Assembly (NCBI GenBank): GCA_022712775.1
Contig: JAFLJZ010000282.1
Span: 1-7,352 of the forward strand
From: Sulfurimonas sp.
GTDB lineage: Bacteria; Campylobacterota; Campylobacteria; Campylobacterales; Sulfurimonadaceae
Direction of reading: 5' to 3'
Length of the DNA: 7,352 nt
The translations under genes were made by a program, and so were the position numbers. The notes under the pieces are model-generated. The model did no database searches. It was not told where the DNA came from and saw only the letters and a program-made list of their open reading frames with translations. Shown piece by piece: positions 1 to 5,704 of this stretch. How positions within the stretch are numbered: position 1 is the first letter of the stretch; every line of letters starts with the position of its first letter.

Positions 1-275
1 ACGACCTTCGCTTCTTCAGTCACACGTTTAATAAGTTCAACAACTTTTAAATGTTCTGGGTGAATAGCATAAGCTTTTAAGTCTTCTTTACTTTCAAATA
101 TAGAATAAAGAGACAGGTCAAAAGCTCGCTCGGACTGGTTAAAATCAACTCCAACTTCTATAGATTTCAATCCATCAATTTTGTCTAACAAACTATTAAG
201 TTCTTTTACAACTAACTCAATATTTGAGACTTTATTTTCTTCTTTAAACTTAAACATTACTATATGTACTATCAT
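1..275 (-). CDS. Dabb-domain protein (stress-responsive alpha/beta barrel), C-terminus off the window
   Basis: The reading frame starts at the ATG at 275-273 and is open for 91 codons to the window edge, so only the last few residues are missing (the family is usually about 95-105 aa). The start MIVHIVMFKFKEE is typical of Dabb proteins. It is followed by a central IDGLKSIEVGVDF strand region, an ERAFDLSLYSIFESKEDL segment, and the family-typical YAIHPEHLKVVELIKRV helix. Dabb proteins are small dimeric ferredoxin-like barrels; most have no assigned reaction, although some plant and actinobacterial relatives are enzymes. A good ribosome site (AGGAAA) lies just upstream of the ATG. The gene follows the transporter gene by 13 bp on the same strand, so co-transcription is likely. 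The family call is firm; the function is unknown. Confidence 0.85.
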   Translation of the reverse strand, partial: MIVHIVMFKFKEENKVSNIELVVKELNSLLDKIDGLKSIEVGVDFNQSERAFDLSLYSIFESKEDLKAYAIHPEHLKVVELIKRVTEEAKV

Positions 276-288
276 TTTATTTCCTATT

Positions 289-1644
289 TTATAAAATATT
301 TTTCCAAAAAAACTCTGCAATAAGGACTATTAAAAATATACCTACAAAGTTTAAAATAATTCCGTATCGTATCATATCTTTTATATGCACAGCACCGCTA
401 CTCATAGCTATAGCATTTGGAGCAGTAGCAATTGGAAGCATAAAAGCATAACTCGCACATACAGTGGCTACCATCATAAAAAGTGTTGTATTTATTCCTG
501 CTTGCTCACTTACTGAATAAATAACAGGGAGCATAATAGATATGAGTGCCGTATTTGATGTTATTTCTGTTGTAAAAGTAATCATAACTGCCACACTTAA
601 AAGTAAAAATATTGGAGGCATATCAGTAAGTGCAAGTAAATACGAAGCAACTTCTTCTGCTAAACCAGTATCTCCAAATGCCTTTGCTATACTAAATCCC
701 GCTCCAAATAAAAACATGATTTGATACGGAACCTTAGGTGCATCATCATTCCAAACTAAAATTTTAAAAGGTGGCATAAAAAGAATAAGTCCTGCCCCAA
801 GGAGTAATCCTGGTTCACTCAAACCTAAGCCTGGCCAAAATGGCTTCATCTTTGCATTAAGTAAAAGAAGTAAAATAAGTCCACCTAAAACAAATAAAAC
901 TTTCTTTTGAGAATCATCAAGTATATGCTTTATTTTTTCTCTATGTATTTCTTCTTTTGAGACCCCTACACTTAATAAGGAACTTACAACAACGAGCATT
1001 ACTAAAGCAAGAGGAAGAACCATCCCTATCCACTGGACAAATGGTATCAACTCCATTCCTTTATCACTCATAATCCCCATCAAAATAAGATTCGGAGGTG
1101 TCCCAATAGGGGTTATAATTCCACCTACACTTGCACCATAGGCAATTGCAAGAGCAAATCGCATTTTCAATTTCACATCTTCAGTAATAAAAAGAGCAAT
1201 AGAAATGAGTAAAAGCGTTGTAGTTGTGTTTGAAAGTATCCCTGAGAGAAATCCAGCGGTAATCGCTAAAGAAAATATCATTCCCCTTGGAGTTGAGGGA
1301 AAAAGAGAAAGCATTTTATCTGCTATTAAAGAATGTAGTTTTGTCTTCTCAACTGCAATAGCTAGTAAAAATCCACCTAAAAATAAAAAAATAATGGGAT
1401 GCGAATAATTAACAGCCGTAGCATTAGTATCTAATACACTAAAAGCTGGAAACAACAAAATTGGAAGCAAAGAAGTCACTCCTAAAGGAAAAACTTCATT
1501 CGTCCAAAGTGTAACTAAAAATGCGATGAGACCTATAAGGGTTGCTTGTGTTGTGTTAAAAATAGTAAGCCCTAAAATAAAAAAAGCTATACCAATGAGA
1601 ATCGCTATAGCAATTTTTTTGAAGTCTTCTTTGTACTGCAACAT
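289..1644 (-). CDS. SLC13/DASS-family anion (probably dicarboxylate) transporter
   Basis: This 451-aa polytopic inner-membrane protein matches the full length of bacterial DASS carriers (about 450-480 aa). The family has an inverted repeat of two halves, each with an SNT signature that helps bind substrate carboxylate and Na+; both are intact here, SNT at 138-140 (GILSNTTTT) and at 363-365 (EITSNTALIS). The accompanying PIGTPPN (179-185) and ATAPNAIAMSSG (406-417) hairpin-end motifs are also present, as is the HPIIFLFLGGFLLA segment (82-95). The middle 225-250 is a charged cytoplasmic loop. By family knowledge it would be a Na+-coupled importer of C4-dicarboxylates or a related anion; the exact substrate cannot be read from sequence. 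The start has an AAGGA site 10 nt upstream. It lies 31 bp after the HARE-HTH gene on the same strand and 13 bp before the Dabb gene. GC is clearly higher than in the neighbouring HARE-HTH gene, so it looks like resident DNA. Confidence 0.9.
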   Translation of the reverse strand: MLQYKEDFKKIAIAILIGIAFFILGLTIFNTTQATLIGLIAFLVTLWTNEVFPLGVTSLLPILLFPAFSVLDTNATAVNYSHPIIFLFLGGFLLAIAVEKTKLHSLIADKMLSLFPSTPRGMIFSLAITAGFLSGILSNTTTTLLLISIALFITEDVKLKMRFALAIAYGASVGGIITPIGTPPNLILMGIMSDKGMELIPFVQWIGMVLPLALVMLVVVSSLLSVGVSKEEIHREKIKHILDDSQKKVLFVLGGLILLLLLNAKMKPFWPGLGLSEPGLLLGAGLILFMPPFKILVWNDDAPKVPYQIMFLFGAGFSIAKAFGDTGLAEEVASYLLALTDMPPIFLLLSVAVMITFTTEITSNTALISIMLPVIYSVSEQAGINTTLFMMVATVCASYAFMLPIATAPNAIAMSSGAVHIKDMIRYGIILNFVGIFLIVLIAEFFWKNIL

Positions 1645-1667
1645 TTATTTTTTCCTTGTGTTTTGTC

Positions 1668-1677
1668 TAATATACTT
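1668..1677. repeat. left copy of a 10-bp inverted repeat flanking the accessory islet
   Basis: TAATATACTT here is the exact reverse complement of AAGTATATTA at 3229-3238. The two copies sit at the outer ends of the low-GC islet: this one overlaps the stop codon of the HARE-HTH gene, the other the stop codon of the toxin gene. The sequence is short and AT-rich, so chance is a real alternative. It also contains a -10-like TATATT on the minus strand that could serve the transporter gene, though no matching -35 was found at proper spacing. Confidence 0.3.
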
Positions 1678-2638
1678 AATCAATCAAAATATTTTTTGCT
1701 TTACAATATTCTTCAATTTCAGAATCATTTTCAAAGTAGCTATCACAAAATTCATCTAACTCTTTTTCAATTGATTGATAATATCTTTCTTCAATCGCTA
1801 ATGCTTTTTCTGTTAATTCAATGAAATTTTCATATTTTTTATTAACTTTACATAGTTTGTCAATAGTTTTAAAATCTAATTCTTTAAATTTTGATTGAAA
1901 TAATATCTTACTTTCATAGGGATTTGCTTTTAATTCAATGATTCCGATACCAAATGATTGATTTAATCGCTCCATTTCATCTTTTAGGTTATCACTAATT
2001 TCAAGTGCAACTAAATATCCATAATTTGCCCAACTCGAATTTGATACAGCTTGAAAATAACACTTTTTTAATTCATAATCCGTTTTTATTTCTTTTTTAA
2101 TTTCGTACGATGTTAATTTGAATGTATCTGCTTTATTTAAAATTTTCATAAACGCTTTATTAACTTTTGATGTCAAATTTATAAATTCAATACCTATCAT
2201 ATCTGGATGTATCCATTTTTGATGGTCATCTTTACTATTTTTCGATTCTTCATGAAGAATCGTTTTTGAGTAAATATTTTTATTTTTCAAATAACTACTT
2301 AATAGTTTGTGTAAATCTCGTTCATAATATGTGCTTTTTACTTTTATCTCTTTTCTTGTTACTTGACTTGAAGAAACTGTAAACTCTTCAAAATTTATAT
2401 CTTGCTCATATTTTGTTAAATAATATAAATAATAATTTCCATCACCTTTAGTTCTTTTAACCCTAGTATCATTTTTCCTAATAAAATCTCCAAGCAGTGC
2501 AGATACAGTTCTTTCGGGTGTTTTACCTTTTCCAAAACTATAATATTGCTTTTTCAAAATATTATTATAAATATCTTGGTGACTTGATAAATACTTTATA
2601 TCATCTAAACTTTTTAATATTGATTCTTTAATTGTCAT
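1676..2638 (-). CDS. HARE-HTH domain protein with putative PD-(D/E)XK nuclease-like C-terminal domain
   Basis: This is a 320-aa soluble protein of the type usually described as COG2958-like. Residues about 4-75 read as a HARE-HTH winged helix: helix SILKSLDDI, the SSHQDIYNNILKK segment, the GKTPERTVSALLGDFIRK recognition region, and a GDGNYYLYYL wing. Residues about 104-250 look like a PD-(D/E)XK fold: a helix with E106 (YERDLHKLLSSYL), HPD at 144-146 on a strand, E179-x-K181 (SYEIKKEI), then a Q196-containing helix running into the strand YGYLVALEI. The catalytic assignment is my inference. The C-terminus (about 265-320) is acidic and helical. HARE-HTH modules are known to be fused to restriction-endonuclease-type domains. 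No partner methyltransferase is in the window. Two 60-base lines I counted are 20% and 23% GC, against about 38-42% in lines of gpsA and the transporter, which suggests acquisition. A strong AAGGTG site precedes the ATG. It is divergent from the toxin-antitoxin pair. Confidence 0.72.
   Translation of the reverse strand: MTIKESILKSLDDIKYLSSHQDIYNNILKKQYYSFGKGKTPERTVSALLGDFIRKNDTRVKRTKGDGNYYLYYLTKYEQDINFEEFTVSSSQVTRKEIKVKSTYYERDLHKLLSSYLKNKNIYSKTILHEESKNSKDDHQKWIHPDMIGIEFINLTSKVNKAFMKILNKADTFKLTSYEIKKEIKTDYELKKCYFQAVSNSSWANYGYLVALEISDNLKDEMERLNQSFGIGIIELKANPYESKILFQSKFKELDFKTIDKLCKVNKKYENFIELTEKALAIEERYYQSIEKELDEFCDSYFENDSEIEEYCKAKNILID
2243..2262. repeat. perfect 20-bp palindrome inside the HARE-HTH gene
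   Basis: CGATTCTTCA is followed directly by its own reverse complement, TGAAGAATCG. It can fold as an 8-bp stem with a CATG loop. On the plus strand it is followed at once by TTTTT, the shape of a small intrinsic terminator antisense to the gene; on the minus (coding) strand there is no T run after it. The coding meaning is around residues 126-132 (TILHEES). Confidence 0.6.
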
Positions 2639-2708
2639 TATGCACCTTTTTAAATCATGCTAATTTTACATAAACTTAACTTTATTAACTCTCATTTGTT
2701 CTATGAAC

Positions 2709-2738
2709 TTGACGAAACAACAAAAAATGCACTACAAT
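2709..2738 (+). promoter_or_regulatory. sigma70-type promoter of the toxin-antitoxin operon
   Basis: TTGACG at 2709-2714 and TACAAT at 2733-2738 are separated by 18 bp, a near-consensus pair. Transcription would start near 2745, giving a leader of about 20 nt with an AAAAGGA ribosome site at 2752-2758, 6 nt before the antitoxin ATG. The fit of promoter, leader and ribosome site supports the start chosen for the antitoxin. Confidence 0.65.
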
Positions 2739-2749
2739 TGTATATACAA
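2733..2749. promoter_or_regulatory. overlapping palindromes, likely antitoxin operator
   Basis: Two perfect palindromes overlap: TACAATTGTA (2733-2742) and TTGTATATACAA (2738-2749). Together they give alternating half sites TACAA / TTGTA / TACAA across the -10 box and the expected start of transcription. Ribbon-helix-helix antitoxins usually bind such short palindromes, often cooperatively, to repress their own operon. The link to this antitoxin is inferred from position. Confidence 0.5.
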
Positions 2750-2764
2750 ATAAAAGGACACCCT

Positions 2765-2995
2765 ATGAAACAAGCAATAAATATTAGACTTGAAAAAGAT
2801 CTAGTACAGTCCTTAGATGAATATGCACAAGAACTTGATAAAACACGTACTAGCTTAGTTGAAAAGGCTATTGAGATGTATTTTGATACACTTGATGAAA
2901 TGGTAGCAGATAAAAGAATAGATAATCTTAAAAGCGGTAAGTCTACAATTGTGTCCATGGAAGATGTTTTTAAAAAAGCTGGTATTGATGTATAA
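2765..2995 (+). CDS. ribbon-helix-helix antitoxin of a type II toxin-antitoxin pair
   Basis: This is a 76-aa protein. Residues 1-40 form a CopG/MetJ-type ribbon-helix-helix: a short strand with alternating residues (KQAINIRLEKD), helix A (DLVQSLDEYAQEL), a turn (DKTRTS), and helix B (SLVEKAIEMYFDTL). The tail (about 45-76, KRIDNLKSGKSTIVSMEDVFKKAGIDV) is the usual flexible toxin-wrapping region. The frame is open upstream to an ATG at 2657, but that start would place the promoter and operator inside the gene and has no family match before residue 37; the ATG at 2765 has AAAAGGA 6 nt away and begins exactly at the DNA-binding strand. The stop overlaps the toxin start by 8 bp, so translation is likely coupled. 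It should neutralise the toxin and repress the operon. Confidence 0.85.
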   Translation: MKQAINIRLEKDLVQSLDEYAQELDKTRTSLVEKAIEMYFDTLDEMVADKRIDNLKSGKSTIVSMEDVFKKAGIDV

Positions 2996-3239
2996 AGTTG
3001 CATTTGATAAAGATGCACAAAAAGAATTTTTAAAACTGCAAAAAGATATTCAACTCCAACTCTCTGTTAAAATCCTTGACTTACAAGCTGGTAATTTCAC
3101 AAACGATAAAAAGCTACAAGGAAAACACAAGGGAAAGTTTAGAAAAAGAGCTGAAAATCATAGAATCATCTACCTCAAAGAAAATAACCTACTTCTTATT
3201 TCTGTGATTCGAATCGCACACAGAAAAGAAGTATATTAA
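2988..3239 (+). CDS. RelE/ParE-superfamily toxin
   Basis: This is an 83-aa basic protein. The N-terminus YKVAFDKDAQKEFLKLQKDIQLQL is the usual first strand and helical hairpin of RelE/ParE toxins. KKLQGKHKGKFRKRAENHRIIYLKE (41-65) is the central sheet with the conserved RIIY, and the C-terminus is IRIAHRKEVY (74-83). The H78-R79 pair and terminal Y83 match the HR-x-x-VY ending typical of RelE-type ribosome-dependent mRNA interferases, so mRNA cleavage is more likely than gyrase poisoning; this is inference from motif. The ATG lies inside the last codons of the antitoxin (ATGTATAA overlap), with no strong ribosome site of its own, pointing to coupled translation. An upstream ATG at 2949 in the same frame adds 13 residues without family character and was rejected. 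The stop is 3 bp from the stop of the convergent DUF4197 gene. Confidence 0.87.
   Translation: MYKVAFDKDAQKEFLKLQKDIQLQLSVKILDLQAGNFTNDKKLQGKHKGKFRKRAENHRIIYLKENNLLLISVIRIAHRKEVY
3199..3226. repeat. 8-bp inverted repeat at the end of the toxin gene
   Basis: TTTCTGTG (3199-3206) and CACAGAAA (3219-3226) are perfect inverted copies around a 12-base loop that itself overlaps the palindrome GATTCGAATC (3206-3215). It lies just before the junction of two convergent genes. No T run follows on either strand, so it is not a standard intrinsic terminator. It could slow or end transcription from either side, or simply reflect the coding sequence. Confidence 0.4.
3229..3238. repeat. right copy of the 10-bp inverted repeat flanking the islet
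   Basis: AAGTATATTA, the reverse complement of TAATATACTT at 1668-1677, overlaps the toxin stop codon. With the left copy it brackets the HARE-HTH gene and the toxin-antitoxin pair. Chance is possible because it is short and AT-rich. Confidence 0.3.
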
Positions 3240-3242
3240 GGT

Positions 3243-4121
3243 TTATTCGAAAGCTGAAAAAACTTTTCCTATTAACTCATTGTTTTGTGTTAAAGGATTT
3301 TCTCTAATCTTTTTTTCTTGTTCTTGAATCATAGCCATGATTCCATCTATTGATTTGTTTGTTACAAATTGGTTAATATCCTCATCTTCGCCACTTGGTA
3401 TCATATCGCTATAGCCAAACATACTTGCAGCACTTGTTACGTATTCATTTTTAAACATTCCTGCATTTGATTTATAAAATGATTGAAACATGTCATAGTA
3501 TTTTGCAACATCATTGTTGTCCATACTTTTTTCAATAATAGGAGCGATAGTAGCTTGTAAATCTGAAGTTGTTGTACTTCTAAAGTAATCTGTAACTGCA
3601 CTATCGTTCCCTGAGAGAATCTTTTTAGCATCATCGATTGTCATTGAAGAAATACTGTTTGCAAAGATTTTTGCTGTTTTTGGCGCTGCTTCTGTGGCTG
3701 CATTATTTATAGCTAAAACCAAATCATCTACATACTGACCGCCACCAGCTTTTCTTACTAAGTCTGCAGTTTTTTGCAGATTCTCTGGAAGTGCTATCTT
3801 TGTAAGTGGATTATCTAAATATCCATTATCTTTTCCAAGTGTATCTATGGCATAAGTCACACCTTTGTTTAGCGCTTCTTTTAAAGCTCCATTCATATCA
3901 GTTGTTGACAAAGCAGTTAAGATTGATGGTGCTTTTGTAGTTGTCGTTGTTGCTTTAACTTGTACTGGTGTTACCTGTATAGCTGGCTCTTGCGTTTTTG
4001 ACTCAGAACTTTTTGTGTCGTTTTCTTGCATTGTATTATACGCATCAGTTACAGAATCAAACCAACCAGCATTTAAAGCACTCGCTACTGCAAGGCTCAT
4101 TATTATCTTTGTATATTTCAT
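3243..4121 (-). CDS. exported DUF4197 family protein
   Basis: This is a 292-aa protein with a Sec-type signal peptide: MKYTKIIMSLAVASALNA, with likely cleavage after A18. A low-complexity linker follows (about 32-64, Ser/Thr/Lys-rich with five threonines in a row). The DUF4197 domain then fills about 67-290. Family landmarks visible are ALKEALNKGVTYAIDTLGKDNGYL (79-102), NPLTKIALPENLQK (104-117), GGGQYVDDLVLAINNAA (126-142), DDAKKILSGNDSAVTDYFR (163-181), the VAKYYD region (205-210), and the closing QFVTNKSIDGIMAMIQEQEKKIRENP (251-276). The domain has no known biochemical role; the signal peptide places it in the periplasm. It is the last gene of the gatB-channel-RCK-gpsA run, 21 bp after gpsA, with an AAGGA ribosome site 5-6 nt before the ATG. 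It ends 3 bp from the convergent toxin gene. Confidence 0.88.
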   Translation of the reverse strand: MKYTKIIMSLAVASALNAGWFDSVTDAYNTMQENDTKSSESKTQEPAIQVTPVQVKATTTTTKAPSILTALSTTDMNGALKEALNKGVTYAIDTLGKDNGYLDNPLTKIALPENLQKTADLVRKAGGGQYVDDLVLAINNAATEAAPKTAKIFANSISSMTIDDAKKILSGNDSAVTDYFRSTTTSDLQATIAPIIEKSMDNNDVAKYYDMFQSFYKSNAGMFKNEYVTSAASMFGYSDMIPSGEDEDINQFVTNKSIDGIMAMIQEQEKKIRENPLTQNNELIGKVFSAFE

Positions 4122-4142
4122 TGTATTCCTTATTTAATTATT

Positions 4143-5036
4143 CTAATTTGAAAGTAAATCTCTGAGTGATTCTTGTGGGTTTTTCCCTTCTAGCATTTCG
4201 TACACTTCTTTTGCAATAGGAAGATATAAACCTTTTTGCTTTGATATTTCTTGCAATGCATAGGTAGTTCCAATACCCTCAGCAACCTCCCCTAACTTTT
4301 CTAAAATCTCTTCTTTCGTTTGTCCTTTTGCAAGACCTAAACCTACACGAAAATTTCGTGACATACTCGAAGATGCAGTTAAGAACAAATCACCTGCTCC
4401 ACTTAGACCTATAAAACTTTCTTCTTTTGCACCATACACTTGACCAAAACGTTGCATTTCAACTAAACCACGAGATATCAAAGCAGCAGCAGCATTTTTA
4501 CCAAGTCCAAGACCTTCACAAATACCAGCCGCTATAGCTATAACATTTTTATACGCACCCGTTATCTCAGCACCCATAACATCTTTAGAAGTATAGGCTT
4601 TTATAAAAGATGGAAAAAATGATGCAAATTTTGTACTTACTTCTTCATTATACGCATTAACAACTAAGGCTGTAGGAAGTGATTGTAAAACTTCATGTGC
4701 AAAAGATGGACCAGAAAGAAATGCAATATTTTCATTTGGAATATGCTTCTCATATATCTCATTTAAAAACTTTCCGCTTGAGGCTTCTATACCCTTAGCA
4801 GCAACAAGAATCTTCTGTCCCTTAAAAATAAAATTTTCTTCTAACCATAAAGAAACCTGTTGTGCAGGTACTGTAATTACAAGATACTCACATTCCAGTA
4901 TTTCATTCATTGAAACAAAGTTTTTTATCTCTCTTGGAGTTCTTGAGCTAATCAAAACTTCATTGTTTTTACTCAAAGCGTAAGACAGAGCTAAACCCCA
5001 TTTTCCTGCACCAATAACACCTATTTTATTTTGCAT
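4143..5036 (-). CDS. gpsA: NAD(P)+-dependent glycerol-3-phosphate dehydrogenase
   Basis: This cytosolic enzyme reduces dihydroxyacetone phosphate to sn-glycerol 3-phosphate, the backbone precursor for phospholipids. At 297 aa it is shorter than E. coli GpsA (339 aa), as is usual in Campylobacterota. The Rossmann motif is GAGKWG at 9-14. Further signatures are the AAKGIE strand (79-84), GPSFAHE (109-115), GAYKNVIAIAAGICEGLGLG (160-179) with likely catalytic lysine K163, and GLSGAGDLFLTASSSMSRNFRVG (210-232), whose R227-N228-F-R segment binds the phosphate. No key residue is missing. The ATG has an AAGGA site 7 nt upstream, which overlaps the end of the preceding RCK gene; the gap between the genes is 2 bp. 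Within the window this is the one clearly essential metabolic gene that is complete. Confidence 0.96.
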   Translation of the reverse strand: MQNKIGVIGAGKWGLALSYALSKNNEVLISSRTPREIKNFVSMNEILECEYLVITVPAQQVSLWLEENFIFKGQKILVAAKGIEASSGKFLNEIYEKHIPNENIAFLSGPSFAHEVLQSLPTALVVNAYNEEVSTKFASFFPSFIKAYTSKDVMGAEITGAYKNVIAIAAGICEGLGLGKNAAAALISRGLVEMQRFGQVYGAKEESFIGLSGAGDLFLTASSSMSRNFRVGLGLAKGQTKEEILEKLGEVAEGIGTTYALQEISKQKGLYLPIAKEVYEMLEGKNPQESLRDLLSN

Positions 5037-5038
5037 TC

Positions 5039-5704
5039 TTAAATCCTTATAAGCTGTTCAAAGGCTTTTATATCTTCTTCATAACCGACAACAACAAAGA
5101 TATCACCACTTTTAACTATGCGATGCTTTGCCTTTGATGAATAAATAAATTCTCTACTCATATCTTCATGAACAAGAGAGATAATAATAATTCCGTGATC
5201 TCTACTCCACTCTATATCAGTAGGGTATTTTCCATCAAATACACTATGGTCTTCTATAGTAATTTGTGCTATTTTTAACAAGCTTTTTTCATATAAAATA
5301 TCGTGTAAAACTTCTGTAACTATTGGTTTTTCTAAAATATCTACAATAACATTTGCTGTTGTTTGAATCGTTGGAATCACACGAGTAGCACCTGCTAGCA
5401 TGAGTTTATCAGCACTCTCTTTATCATGAGAAAGAGCTATTATCGTTAAATCTTTAAAGGTGTCGCGTAGTGAAATCGTTAAAAATATATTCTCAGCTAT
5501 ATCTTCGAGAATACAAAAAGCTGTACACGCTTGTATTTCTACTCTTTTTTGAAGTGAATCCCAGTTATCACTTAAGTCAAAACTATTGTCGCTATCATCA
5601 TGTAGTTTTAATATATGCACTTCTTCGTAACTAGATGAAATATTTTTTTCTATCTCAAAGGTATAATCATTCTGTCCAAAAAGCAATGCTATGTTTTCTT
5701 TCAT
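5039..5704 (-). CDS. soluble RCK (TrkA-N/TrkA-C-like) regulatory protein, partner of the K+ channel
   Basis: This is a 221-aa soluble protein with an N-terminal RCK_N-like Rossmann half (about 4-130) and an RCK_C/TrkA_C-like domain (about 143-221). The best landmarks are IIALSHDKESADKLMLAGATRVIPTI (88-113), the usual RCK segment with the AGA turn, and VKSGDIFVVVGYEEDIKAFEQLI (197-219), the classic RCK_C ending. The first glycine loop is degraded: FGQNDYT (9-15) stands where GxGxxG is expected, so nucleotide binding in the usual way is doubtful. Its ATG overlaps the stop of the channel gene by 4 bp (ATGA), implying coupled synthesis and probably fixed stoichiometry with the channel. By family knowledge RCK domains form gating rings under K+ channels or transporters; that it pairs with this particular channel is inferred from the overlap. 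Confidence 0.82.
   Translation of the reverse strand: MKENIALLFGQNDYTFEIEKNISSSYEEVHILKLHDDSDNSFDLSDNWDSLQKRVEIQACTAFCILEDIAENIFLTISLRDTFKDLTIIALSHDKESADKLMLAGATRVIPTIQTTANVIVDILEKPIVTEVLHDILYEKSLLKIAQITIEDHSVFDGKYPTDIEWSRDHGIIIISLVHEDMSREFIYSSKAKHRIVKSGDIFVVVGYEEDIKAFEQLIRI

Noticed and set aside
542..1408. Plus-strand open frames opposite the transporter gene
   Set aside because: Antisense shadows of an intact, well-recognised gene; no ribosome sites or domain features.
2676..2690. Direct repeat TTAACT-3 bp-TTAACT between the divergent genes
   Set aside because: Short, AT-rich and not aligned with any promoter element I can support.
2639..2710. Minus-strand promoter for the HARE-HTH gene (TAAAAT as a -10 box)
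   Set aside because: A -10-like hexamer exists but no convincing -35 at 16-18 bp; the region is too AT-rich to choose among candidates.
2657..2764. Upstream extension of the antitoxin frame to the ATG at 2657, giving 112 aa
   Set aside because: The extra 36 codons cover the promoter, operator and ribosome site, and the family domain begins exactly at the ATG at 2765.
2949..2987. Upstream extension of the toxin frame to the ATG at 2949
   Set aside because: The added 13 residues lie wholly in antitoxin coding sequence and do not resemble RelE N-termini; the ATG at 2988 gives the normal length and overlap.
2701..3018. Minus-strand open frame of 105 codons opposite the antitoxin
   Set aside because: Serine-rich shadow of the antitoxin gene, with no family resemblance.
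3865..4137. Plus-strand 90-codon open frame with hydrophobic stretches
   Set aside because: Antisense of the DUF4197 signal peptide and Thr-rich linker; the hydrophobicity comes from complementing those codons.
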